This document shows, in pieces, positions 24,699-35,085 of a DNA stretch of 64,000 bases. Each line of letters opens with the position of its first letter. The first letter of the stretch is position 1. Under the pieces are notes generated by a model. The model was not told the origin of the DNA and searched no databases. It saw nothing but the letters and a program-made list of their open reading frames with translations. The stretch is from Coccinella septempunctata (Eukaryota > Arthropoda > Insecta > Coleoptera > Coccinellidae): positions 40,512,270 to 40,576,269 of the forward strand of contig NC_058189.1 of NCBI RefSeq assembly GCF_907165205.1, given 5' to 3'. The translations under genes were made by a program, and so were the position numbers.

Positions 24699-25006
24699 AT
24701 GAAAGTGATGATGTTCTGGAAATGCAAGAATGTACGAATGTTCCAGAGATCCATGAAGGCAACAATGATCTGATGATAGGGGAACCTCCTGGCTGTTCAA
24801 ATTCCATCCACTTATTGAGACGAGGAGCAGTCAAGAAAAGGGTGATGATGAACATTCACGAAAAAATTTTACTGAAAAGACTGACTTATCAGAATAGAAA
24901 ATATAATGTTTGGTTTTTTCAATTTTCGTTTTTCTTAGTGCCTTTACATGTCCAACCACTCATACTCACTATTATGATAATATATCATTCGAAAAAAATT
25001 CGATAA
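24699..25006 (+). pseudogene. Second exon/remnant of the P-like transposase
   Basis: It follows an ATTTTCAG acceptor. The open frame is acidic at first (ESDDVLEMQECTNVPE), then carries a basic segment (RRGAVKKRVMMNIHEKILLK) and ends at 25006 in a hydrophobic tail. No catalytic motif is present. Position and orientation suggest the region just after the THAP domain, truncated by the internal deletion. Confidence 0.5.
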
Positions 25007-25407
25007 GATCATATTATCATATTTTGAGTGAGTGATTTAGAATTCAAAATAGGAAATAAATTGAAAGAATCAGAAAGGTGAGGCTATTTTAAATTTTCGC
25101 GCCAATTAGTACCATTTATCACCGCCAGTTGGCAGCATTTTTACAAATAACTCTTTCAACACCCACCAGGGGGCGTATTAAACCCAAACATTAGAGGGAG
25201 AGTTTCCCATCTATAAGTTGTCTATGATAAAAACAAGCACTATCAAAATTACGAAATATGACACTAAACTATACTTGCTTCCACAGCAACGAAGTGAAAA
25301 ACAAATTTCTACGAATTCTCGCTTGTGAAGACGTTTCTGGTACTTTTCATTTGAATTCAAATAGTCTCATTCTATTCAAAATTAGAAAAAATAATGTGTA
25401 AAACACG

Positions 25408-25507
25408 TTGGGAAACACTATTTTTCGTAATTCGATTTCTTTTGCACAACTAGCTTCTTTCGTTGCGCAGAAATACTCTCATTACGAAAAATAATGCGTT
25501 TCCCAAC
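25408..25507. repeat. Inverted repeat near the Crypton flank
   Basis: GTTGGGAAACACTATTTTTC (25408-25427) continues into CGTAAT and pairs with 25480-25507, leaving a loop of about 47 bp. It may belong to the 5' end of the Crypton or to a separate hairpin element. Confidence 0.6.
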
Positions 25508-25574
25508 TGGTTGCACAAATAACTATTTAATATCACTTGGATTTGAGAGTCAGCGACATTCCAAGAATTCTAAA

Positions 25575-25690
25575 ATGCTTAAGGCAACCGAAAGGCACAA
25601 ATATAATTTAAAAAAAAATACGTTTCCATTGTAAGAGTGCAGTCGAATATTTACAAGGTTGGCAAACGTTTCTGAACTCGTACATTGACT
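25575..25690 (+). repeat. Dispersed repeat, also at 30895-31005
   Basis: The string GCAACCGAAAGGCACAAATA and following sequence to TTTCTGAACTCG recur at 30903-31000 in the same orientation, with several differences. The element type is unknown. Confidence 0.6.
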
Positions 25691-25734
25691 AAATTTATAA
25701 AGATTCAAGATCCACTTCGTTATAGGATGAATTC

Positions 25735-27000
25735 TGTCTATACAGACATCAGCAAGGCCTTCGATAAAATTGATCATTCAATATTGATTTCCAAGCTTGC
25801 TGGGTGTGCATGGAAGTTTTCTAAGATGGTTGAAGTCTTACCTTAGGAATAGATCTCAGAGTGTAGTATTGGGCCAATACTGTTCCGAATATATTCTCAT
25901 AACTTCGGGTGTGCCTCAAGGCTCACATCTTGGTCCACTGTTGTTCATACTCTACGTTAACGATATCGTTACTTGCTTTCGATTTTGCAAGTTTCTCATG
26001 TATGCTGATGACCTAAAAATATTCCTCTCTATTCGCAATTCTGCGGATAGATTAAACATGCAAGAAGACTTGAATAGGTTCGCCTTATTTTGCGAGAGAA
26101 ATCAATTATTCCTGAACATTTCCAAATGTTGCTCCATCACTCTCACTAGAAAGTCTGATATATGTAGTCTTGCCCTCCTATACTATTTCCAACCATATAA
26201 TTTCAAATGTTGATTCCGTGCGTGATCTTGGGATTACACTGGATTCTAAGCTGCTTTTTGATCAACACATATACAGCATTACGAAAAAAGCGAATAGCAT
26301 GCTCGACTTCATCTTCAGAACCTCATATGAGTTTAGTAGTCCCATGGTATTGCGTACACTCTATTTATCCTAAGTCAATAGCATCCTGAGGCCGCGGTTC
26401 GGAATATATATCGATAAATTGGAGAGTGTTCAGAGGAGATTTCTCAGATGCTGTCGTACTAGTTTCTTCCCCTCTGTATTGGATTCAACGGAGATGTACC
26501 GCAGGATGAATTTGATACCACTTGAAGATCGGAGAAGAATGGCTGATGTAGTTTGCCCACAAGCTTGTTAATAGCAGACTGGATTGCGTTGATATCGTAT
26601 CTCAGGCTCGGTTGGTTATCGCACCCTATAACACACGACACGTGAACACTTTCTTCCTGGAGCAGGCCAGTACTAATTATTTCCTGTAGTCACCGTTGCA
26701 CAAAACGATGAGGACATATAACTATTTGTCTCGATTGACAGGTTTGGATATTTTTGCCGATACACCGTTCAAATTCCGAACCATCTTGTTTCGGTTTTTC
26801 CGGTCCGCATTTTTTCAGTGATATAATGCTAGCTGCATTTAGTTTTTCTGTTATCATGCTTATTGTTTTCTAGGTTATTGTCTAATTGTTATTTTTGCTC
26901 GACGTAGAATTTTTATCTAATGTAATATTATATATGTGGATACCTTTTTGGGTTAGCCCCGTTGTATCCCAAAGAAATGAATAAATAAAAATAAATAATT
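25735..27000 (+). pseudogene. 5'-truncated LINE, reverse transcriptase to tail
   Basis: Reading starts in the reverse transcriptase at VYTDISKAFDKIDHSIL. A frameshift near 25797 follows, then SGVPQGSHLGPLLFILYVND, FLMYADDLKIF (catalytic box intact), VRDLGITLDSKLLFDQHI, and the C-terminal LESVQRRFLRCCR and RRMNLIPLEDRRR blocks. The trace ends with 3' UTR and a (TAAA)-rich tail at 26976-27000. Several frameshifts and stops disable it. The clade is Jockey/CR1-like and not resolved. Confidence 0.8.
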
Positions 27001-27589
27001 TGGATGTTAATTATCCACGCGAGAGAAAAAGTTGTTGTGACTATCAAGAAAAAGAACTAGACCTGTATGATGCCTGGCAATATCTTTGGACTTCTCATTA
27101 CGTCATATTTTTCTGACTTTGAGCGTATATGCAATTATGCGTGCTTTGTGGTTGAAATGCAAGTTTAACTTCAGTCACTGGTGTACAGGCAGCATAATCG
27201 CTGCTCCGGTTCTTTCAAAATGTTTCTTTCAGTATGTTCTATGTTGAAAAATAAGTTTCTCTTACCCACGACGTGTTTTTCAAAACTAAAGAAGTAGTTA
27301 ACTGAAGTCATGAGCTTTTTCTCTGAATAAAAGCATTCATTCATCCAGGGACTGATGATCATTTTTGCGATCCTCGCTTAAACCGGACGTATTTGAACCT
27401 CCCCCTGTCAGCATCAGACTCCAGACTGGAGTAGTTGCAGAACAGTACGATGAAAGAGAATAAATGTACGCATATATTTATTATTATTATTATTGAATGA
27501 AATAAGAGATGAGGTTTGGAACCTATAAAAGCTCAGAAATAAAAAAATTCAAATAGAAGTACACCAGAAAGAGTACACCAAAAAGCACA
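27001..27589. other. Unassigned DNA with a short (TTA)n run
   Basis: No gene is seen. A (TTA)n microsatellite of about seven units lies at 27475-27494 and could be the tail of an unrecognised insertion. Confidence 0.4.
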
Positions 27590-27750
27590 ATGGTGAATCA
27601 CATAAATAACACAGTCGCCGCCGAGTACACCACCTGTCGTATTTCGACAGGCGTTAACAGAATAGGCTCCATCAATATCCGGCGGCAGATTTTTCCAGAA
27701 GTTGAAGACTCGATTTGGCAAAAACTGCTGTCTTGTAGTTGTTCATGACC
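27590..27750 (-). pseudogene. LINE ORF2 extreme C-terminus
   Basis: The minus strand reads FLPNRVFNFWKNLPPDIDGA followed by YSVNACRN. The pattern (F..RV...WN.LP.....A.S.N.F+) is the conserved C-terminal block of CR1/Jockey-like ORF2 proteins. Nothing upstream of it remains. Confidence 0.55.
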
Positions 27751-27885
27751 GCGTACTTAGATGATTCAAATTGAGGAAAAAGTGGTTAACATGTTATTTA
27801 TATTATAATACCTATATGTAAGTAACATTTACCAGTCGAGAACGAGTTTGCTCCCGAGCGATAGCGAGGGCTGGCAAAAAAGTTC

Positions 27886-28742
27886 GAGATGGATGTTTCA
27901 GATAAAGAAGAATCAGTGAATATTGCTTGTTTATCTCTACTACCGGAAAAGTCGAAAAAAAAAAGGATGAAGCAACATAATAATACTTCAAGTATTGGTG
28001 CCAAAGCAAGACTGCTACTGCAGTCTCAGAAACCTTATTTTTGGCGTATTTTCACGAGAAAAGTGCTTCACAGAAGTCGCCATCAAGCTTATGGTGTGAA
28101 TATTCGATGTTGTCCACCCTTTCTATAGAGGAAAATATAGATATTTCCAAGTATCCAAAACTTCGAGCATTTTTAAAGATAAAAAATAATGGTTATAGAC
28201 CGAAAAAAATCGAATGTGTTCAACAGGAAGGATGTGAATAAGTTCATGCTTGAAGCCCACGATGAGGTATACTTATTGATGAAGGTCGTAATGGTAATGT
28301 GAAATGAAAATGGACAATGTTCAAATAAGACAAGAAGTCATAATTGTGACCATTCCTAACTCCAAAAATGGAATGTTACGTACATTCACAGTGACAAAAA
28401 GTGACCAAACTCAAGTTTGTCATTTCAAAATAAAAGTACATTGATATAAGATCCCACATGACGACTATTAATCCGCGCTTCTTTATGCGATTTCAAAATG
28501 AAAAGTGGTTGAACTAGAAAACCAGCCTGTCTAAATTTCTAAAGTTTAAGAACTTCAGAATATATACTGGACACTCTTTCAAAAGAACGTCGGCAACTTT
28601 ATTAGCAAATACTGGAGTTGATGTATTAGCTATCAAGCGACATGGTGGATGGAAATCCGCTAATAATGCGGAAAGTTACGTAGCTGAGAGCCTCAACAAT
28701 AAAAAGGAAGTAGCGAATAAAATTTTATACAATAAGACGTAG
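27886..28742 (+). pseudogene. Second Crypton-type tyrosine recombinase relic
   Basis: Pieces in order: MDVSDKEESVNIACLSLLPE, then FLAYFHEKSA, LWCEYSMLSTLSIEENIDIS, FLKIKNNGYRPKK, FMLEAHDEVYLLMKV, VTIPNSKNGMLRTF, TGHSFKRTSATLLANTGVDV, IKRHGGWKS and ESYVAESLNNKK with a stop at 28742. The HxxR, HGGW and Tyr blocks of the catalytic domain are present. The segment that carries the first catalytic Arg (GACR in the 23-kb copy) is deleted near 28300, and frameshifts or stops occur near 28020, 28235 and 28525. It is an inactive Crypton in the opposite orientation to the first. Confidence 0.85.
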
Positions 28743-28854
28743 CCAGATGTCTCTTGCACTGCCTCAACAGTGACAGAAACATTGGTTGGAAAATAGAGAT
28801 CTGGGGATTCAGAAAATGTTATACACATCGAGAAGAAACGAGAAAACCTATTCC

Positions 28855-28982
28855 CAAATTCCCTATTGATGTGAATAATTATAAAAATTGTACCATTAAT
28901 ATAAATTTCAATTAATATCACCAGATGTTTGTCCGAATTTTTGTAATATGTGGATGAAATCAAAAATTAGAGTACTTATAAT
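28855..28982 (+). repeat. Direct repeat, second copy at 29697-29828
   Basis: About 128 bp containing GATGTGAATAATTATAAAAA and ATCACCAGATGTTTGTCCGA is nearly identical at 29697-29828 in the same orientation. The two copies flank the palindromic block 28983-29690, so they may be the two sides of one duplicated target or of a composite insertion. Confidence 0.75.
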
Positions 28983-29209
28983 AATAATGAAGAATGATCA
29001 CGCCTAAACGGGGAGGCAATGAATAAAATAATAAGGATAAATTCAGATGCATACCACCCGACGATATTTTGGGGACTTGACGATGGCAAATTGGCTAGTT
29101 CAATTCAGATCGTAACACATATTTATATCGTCGGGTGGTATGCATCTGAATTTATCCTTATTATTTTATTCATTGCCTCCCCGTTTAGGCGTGATCATTC
29201 TTCATTATT
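28983..29209. repeat. 85-bp-arm palindrome with 57-bp loop
   Basis: The arms 28983-29067 and 29125-29209 are essentially perfect reverse complements (tip AATAATGAAGAATGATCACG, inner GCATACCACCCGACGATAT). The loop includes ATGGCAAATTGGCTAG. A diverged copy of loop plus right arm is found at 29552-29690. Near-perfect pairing suggests a recent or conversion-maintained foldback. Confidence 0.8.
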
Positions 29210-29339
29210 GTACCGCTGGCATCATTTCTGCCGTGATCTGAACGCGTTCCCAGACTTCTCAATTCATCATGCGTCTGACATTCGCAAAGCGAATCGGCGT
29301 ACTGAATTAGGGAAAATATGGGACATATGCTATTGTCTT

Positions 29340-29460
29340 CGTCTTGGTTTCTATCTGGAGGGGATTGAATCGGATACCGTTTCATGTTGGATGGCGCTCT
29401 GGGTAAATAATACCTAGTAGAACATGCCAACATTGAATAAAGTTCCATCAATTCCAAACG
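29340..29460. repeat. Dispersed repeat, inverted relative at 53225-53390
   Basis: TTTCTATCTGGAGGGGATTG followed by AATCGGATA is reversed at 53346-53385, and the GTTCCATCAATTCCAAACG end matches 53227-53245 in reverse. This defines a repeat family of at least 120-160 bp, close to the GCATACCACCC sequence in both places. Confidence 0.6.
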
Positions 29461-30153
29461 TTCTCCACCGTAGAAAAATGCTATGTTGCTCTGATGAGGC
29501 CAAATGAGGCCGAAACCATCTGCTTTTCTTCGGTGGAGCGTACTCCATTTGGGGCTTTGCCGATGGCAAATTGGCTAGCTCAATTCAGATCGTAACACTT
29601 GTCGATATTCATATCGGCGGGTGGTATGCATCTGAATTTATCCTTATTATTGTATTCATTGCCATTTAGGCGTTATCATTGTTTCATTACCTATTTCCAA
29701 ATTTCGTTAATGATGTGAATAATTATAAAAATTGTACCATTAATATTAATTTCAATTAATATCACCAGATGTTTGTCCGAATTTTTGTAATATGTGGATG
29801 AAATCAAAAATTAAAGTACTTAATAATAATTTCGGATTCTTATTTCCCTAGGGATGTAAGTTGACTTACATTCTTTCGCTAAGGGCAACCAATACCTTGT
29901 TGAGTAACTTTTACTTACGTTTGTCAAAGAAGTGTCAAAATAGGTTGCTTTTAATACAGGGAGGGGGGAAATGTAATTATTAGATTTCCTCTCAAGCGAC
30001 GCTTGAGCTTTTTTGAGTAGCCATGTATGAGAAAGCTCATGTCGTTGAACGCCAGATGTCGCATCGATTTATTTACTACTTCGATGCTGATACTGCCTTT
30101 CAACAAAAGGTCTGCTTCATTCAGTCGGCATCGTTTGGTTGAGTTATGTGATA

Positions 30154-30187
30154 CTGACGAGCTCAAATAAGAGCGAAACCGGTCTAT
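30154..30187 (+). ncRNA. Candidate hammerhead-ribozyme core
   Basis: CTGACGA is followed by GCTC, a 6-nt loop, GAGC and GAAACCGG. This fits the hammerhead pattern CUGANGA, closed stem II, GAAA. The flanking stem I/III partners and the cleavage triplet could not be placed with confidence. A related but less well paired core lies on the minus strand at 195-223, in sequence sharing ACCGGTCTA. It probably belongs to a retroelement. Confidence 0.25.
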
Positions 30188-32937
30188 CGCTACTCACCAT
30201 CGATGTCGGCACGTTCTCCCTGGTATACTGAAAGTGTAGATTTCTGTCGGTCCGATTTATTTCGTTATTATTTATAATTTTGTAGTTAATTTCGAAAAAT
30301 GTTCTGCAAGTCTAGAAACCATACGATACATTACTTCGTTAAAATATCTTGAAATATCTCAGATGATATTTATTCGTGTTTTATCAATCTGTCTGTTATC
30401 ACTGTTTGCTTTTCGAAATGAAACATTATATGAATTACGTTATTCGTTATTTAGTTATTTTAGAAGTACTCGGACCATTTCGATATCGCCACACAGCGCG
30501 TCACACGCCTTGGAGTAGCTTTCTAAAATTTGGCGTAAAAGTATCTATACAGCACTTCAGGAAGTGCTTATTCATTAGATAAACAACGTTATAGCATAAA
30601 AGTTGCTGATGAGAGAATTTTAAATTATTTTATTTTTAACTCTATCCACTGTTTATGCTACGCCACTGTTAAGGGATCGAGTGCTGCCACTGAGCTTCAC
30701 AATACTACCTTCTACGTCATCCCCTTCCAATCGGTTTTGAACTGAATTGCACCACCTTCACAATCTTCTTCTTGAACTTACGAAATCATAAGAAACACCA
30801 ATTTATGTTAAAAAATATACTTTGGGAACACAAGATCAATTTTCTATTATATCCCTTGGATGTGTTGACCATGCTTCTTCAAGGATTGTTGGGATTGTTG
30901 AATGATCAAAGCAACCGAAAGGCACAAATAGAATTTCAAAAAAATATCTTTCCATTGTAAGTGTATCCACAAGGTATAAATACGAGCATTTCTGAACTCG
31001 CTCAATGCTTTCCGATTGGAATGGTCCTTTTGATAGGTTCAAAAGTGATGAAAAATATTATGAAAACACTAGATTTTTTCGAAAATTCTTTCGCTAGATA
31101 TTTATTGTCGCTCATTGAGTAAATTGATTGTCTTCTTCCTAGGATTTCGACGGAGTGATTAATCATCAATGAATAGGATCCTACTGGTATATTTATTGTA
31201 AATTTGTTGGGCCATGCAGGGCATTTGCATGAAAAAATCAATATTTAGATTCCTATTTGAAATGGTGTAAAATGCTACAGAATCAGTAAATAGTAACGCA
31301 TAAAATTAATATGGGTTTTGTCTATTCCGTAAAGAATCGAACAATTGAGCAATTGTTACTTTGGATTACGCAACTTTTCATGTGAAATTGATGACTTTGT
31401 CATACTCCCTCAATATGATTTAATTGTATGGTAATTGAGTTTTTTTTTAATGGAAAGCTAACATTTTTTCCAGAAAGGGATATAGAATTTTAGTTGCTGA
31501 GAATGCTTCAGGGCATTGACATGTTTCAAATTATGTGGAATGAAGTTACACTTATTCAATTAGAAATTTTTAATTTTTCATATATTTTGGGGTCAATGAC
31601 ATGCACTTTGAGAATTGCTGATATAATTGAAATATTATCCAAATATACCTCTTCTATAGAATGGTTATGGATGAAAGAAGGAAAGAACGTTTCGATTACG
31701 AAGTTCATTTAAATTTGAAATTGTAATAATTAATTCATTATCTATCCTACAAATTAAGTATTATTTCTATCACTCATTACAAAAGTTCACGTCATTGAGA
31801 TGATCACTGTCATAATACATAATAAAAAAAATTAAAATGAGAATTCAGTAATGTCAACCATTTCAACCAATAACAAAGAAGAAGTTGCTTTCGTCATATA
31901 TGCTCCATTCACTTTTGTTTTAGCACTCGGTTGGCCATGGAAATTTGACACATTTCACTCTGTATAGCAAGAAAATGTGGGGTTATGACGCATGTCAAAA
32001 CATTTTTGGGTTTTAAATCAATGCTATGTTGCCCGTTCTACGAAAAAGTTTCTTTTATTATATATTACGTATGTAAAGAAAAGCGTTATAATCGTGAAGC
32101 TTTTCTTGAATATTATATTCGTGTTACCTGGAATGGCCGAACTGACACTTGAAAATAAATTTTGAAGTTTTTCGAAGCGTCATAATAAATAGTTTCAGAA
32201 GATTGAATTAGAGGCTTTAAATGTTGTTTCCCTCTATTGTTTCAGGTTTGTTATATTGTGAGTTTTGATATTGTTAATAAAGATTCCCTCTATTGTTTCA
32301 GAGAAACGCAATTGAGTCTCTTTTCATTATACGTATTTTATCACAATGTCGAATCTCTTCGGAAAATATGTGACGAACATAATTGAAGTTCATACAAACT
32401 GATTGAAGGCATACCAAATTCAATTATTTGCATGGAAAATACAAGAGATCAGTATAATATGCACTAGCTTGAGGAGAGTTAATGCTCGTTATCTTCTTTG
32501 GCTAAAGTTTGAATACGTTACATAACTTGTAGATTTCAAAAATATTAACCCGAAGATGAAATGCATATGATGCAGTGGTTGCGAATGGGTAGGAATCTCC
32601 CGAAGGAATTAACAGAAACTTACAAGAATGTTAAATTCTTCAAAAAAAAATCATCTTGCATCAATGTAAGTAAAAGGAATTAAAGGAAGTTTCAAGTCAA
32701 GATGAACTTGATTATTCACATGAATAATCAATTAACAGGACAACTGACGCGTATTTGTGGCTGTTCATCTTAATACATTGATATTATAATAATAATTAGG
32801 TATTTATTGGTACCTTAAGACATTTACAAGATATAGGACAAGTCAAATGAAAAATAGAAAAATCAGTTTTCAGGAACTTATTCTACGATGACATTCAGCG
32901 AAAATTCCGTTGTAAACTTTTCGCATTAATTAAATCA
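30188..32937. other. Unassigned AT-rich DNA
   Basis: No gene is recognised. It contains the second copy of the 25575-25690 repeat at 30895-31005 and a direct repeat of CCCTCTATTGTTTCAG at 32230-32246 and 32286-32302. Short ORFs have no motif. Confidence 0.4.
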
Positions 32938-34650
32938 ATCATATATATATAATTCGGTTTCAAAACGTCTTGCGACGTTGTCCGATGCCCAATTTCCACG
33001 TCCTTCGGTCACTGCATTGATCTTCTGTAAGGCTTCTCTCGCTCATAGCCCTCGATACACCCTCTTTCCATGTCTTTCTTGGTCTCCCCCTTTTCCTTCG
33101 TCCCATCGGTATCCACTCCATCACTCTCTTAGGTAGTCTTGTGTTCGGCATTCTCTGGACGTGCCCGTACCATATCAGCTGGTTTCTCTCAATCTCCGTT
33201 GTTAACGATCCTTCTACACCCATTCGCAGTTTAACCTCTTCATTCCTAACTCTGTCTCCACGAGATATTCCTAAGGATCTTCTGAATACATCCATCTCCA
33301 CCGCTTCAAGTTTCCTTCTGTTCCTTTCTGTTATTCGCCAAGTCTCGGCTCCATACAAAAGTCCGCTTTTGATGATTGTTTCATATATGTTGTATTTTCG
33401 TTGTTTACCTATTTGTTGAGACCAAAATATTCCATTGAGGCATCCTATCGTTTTTCTAGTTATTCTCTTCTTTATTTCTTTATCCTCTTTTCCTGTAGTA
33501 TCGAAAATAACTCCTAGATAGGAATATTCGTCACATGCTTCAATTGCCTCGTCATTTTCTAGTTGGACATTCGAAAGGTTAGTTCCTATAGGAAGGTATT
33601 TCGTCTTCTGAATACTAATTTCTAAGCCCCATCGTTGGTACCCTTTTTTGTAATTTTCTGACTCTATGTCATCTTTATCGTTGGCTATGATGACCTGATC
33701 GTCTGCAAATTGCAGAGTATACAGGCACATCTCCCCAAGATCAATTCCCATGCCTTTGCACTTACGCTTCCATTGATTTAGGGCTTTGGCAATATAAATC
33801 TTGAATAAAGTGGGCGACACGCAACAACCCTGACGCAGTCCTTTATTAACAGCAAACTTCTCTGATAATTTATTCCCCACTTTTATTTGTGATGTTGTTC
33901 CGTTGTACATGTTTTTTAAAGCTTCAATAAGTGTATGGTTCAAATTTTTTTCTTGCAATACTTTCCTTAGTTTATTTATTTGAACGGTTTCATAAGCTTT
34001 ATGTAGATCAATGAACATAAGGTGGGTTTCCTGATTCATTGCCGATTTCTTCTCTATTACTTGTTTTAGGCAAAATATGTTGTCATTACAGGATCTTCCA
34101 GCTCTAAAGCCTGATTGCTCTTCCTCCTCCAGCGCCTCATATTCGGTCTCAATTAGATCCCTAATAATTATTCCATATAGGCGACAGCGTGCTAGTTACG
34201 GCTATGCCCCTATAGTTTGCACAATCTAATTTATTTCCTTTTTTGTGAATAGATGTGATGTATGCGTTCTTCCATTCCTTGGGTATCTCAGCACCATTCA
34301 AATACTGATCTATACACCATGTAAGTGCTTCGAATAACTTCTCTGAACCGGTATTCCTTCCGGGCCAGGAGATCGTCCATTTTTTAACTTTTTAATGCAT
34401 CTCTTTACGAATTCGTTCTCCACCACTATATGCTCTCCCTCAATGACTACCTCCGAGGGTGAGATTCTGTTGTACTCATCTCTTTTTTCCGTAAGTAGGT
34501 TTTCATAGTGTTCCTTCCATTGTTTCAGTGTTATTGATTCGATATTTGTTCGTGTTTTTTCCTTGGTTTTTAGTTGATTTATAAATTTCCATGACTCTGA
34601 ACATCTTCTTCCCCCGATATAAATCAAACATAAAATTCTCAAATGCCACC
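32938..34650 (-). pseudogene. RTE-like LINE, reverse transcriptase and C-terminus
   Basis: On the minus strand the trace begins near 34640 (a fragment with CIKKLKNGRSPGPEGIP), then EEEQSGFRAGRSCNDNIFCL. It enters a 359-codon open frame (34039-32960) with MFIDLHKAYETV, GLRQGCCVSPTLFKIYI, LQFADDQVIIA and YSYLGVIFD. The C-terminal block has WYGHVQRMP and RRKRGRPRKTWKEG. Chemistry: RNA-templated DNA synthesis. The FADD box is intact, but the N-terminal RT is broken and the endonuclease is absent, so it is a truncated copy. GLRQGC...SP and the GRPRKTW tail are typical of RTE-type elements. An (AT)n run at 32938-32953 may be the tail. Confidence 0.85.
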
Positions 34651-34671
34651 AGTTTTTTTGGCTCTCCCAAT

Positions 34672-35085
34672 AGAAGGAAAATCTTTGTCATCCTCCCCCC
34701 TTCATTCACAATCTTTCTGATTGTGGAAATATTCAGCTGAAATATAAGTCGTTTAGATTCAGATGGAACATTATATAAATTCTCTTACAATGAATATGTT
34801 CGCTACAGTCTGACGTATTGTGGATTTTAGAATATCAGGGTATAACTATTTGAATGAGCGGACGATAATTCTAAATAGCACTTCCTGAAACCCTGTCTCT
34901 TTTTTCAATCACTTTCGGCATTTTCGTAATAAAAATTGATATTAGTTGTGGCAACGGCGTTATGAAATTAACGACATTTCATGAGTGCCAACTTTACTCC
35001 ATTCTAGTTATAAAAACTTGAGAAAATTATTTCATGGCCAACCGACTGCTGAAATAAATCTGAATGGAGTTTATGCTACGCTACT
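34672..35085 (+). repeat. Dispersed ~400-bp repeat, second copy at 56756-57130
   Basis: Shared blocks in the same order include CTTTGTCATCCTC, TCTGATTGTGGAAA, GATTTTAGAATATCAGG, TTGTGGCAACG and ATGGCCAACCG. A reverse-oriented partial copy lies at 38600-38690. The family is non-coding and unclassified; element ends were not seen. Confidence 0.7.

Larger units (their letters stand above)
24054..25226 (+). mobile_element. P-element-like transposon, internally deleted, THAP-encoding
   Basis: The element is 1173 bp with about 31-bp TIRs beginning CATAGACAACTTATAGATGG. It is flanked by a perfect 8-bp duplication, ATAAAAAC, at 24046-24053 and 25227-25234. An 8-bp TSD, CA-starting TIRs of about 31 bp and a THAP zinc finger are the hallmarks of the P superfamily. 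The catalytic RNase-H-fold region is missing, so it is non-autonomous. It sits inside a Crypton relic and is therefore younger than it. Confidence 0.85.
22930..25512 (-). mobile_element. Crypton-like (tyrosine recombinase) element, interrupted
   Basis: A decayed tyrosine recombinase gene (23250-24045) occupies the centre. Near both flanks the same string appears in opposite orientation: GCAACCAGTT at about 22935 and its complement at about 25505, which may mark the element ends. A P-like transposon (24054-25226) is inserted near the 5' side. Without that insert the element would be about 1.4 kb. The end assignment is an inference, since Cryptons are not known for clear TIRs. Confidence 0.55.

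Noticed and set aside
29019..29417. 132-codon ORF
   Set aside because: It runs through the palindrome 28983-29209 and a dispersed repeat, so it is most likely a by-product.
32228..32302. Splice acceptors (CCCTCTATTGTTTCAG twice)
   Set aside because: The string is a short direct repeat, and no open exon with a donor follows either copy.
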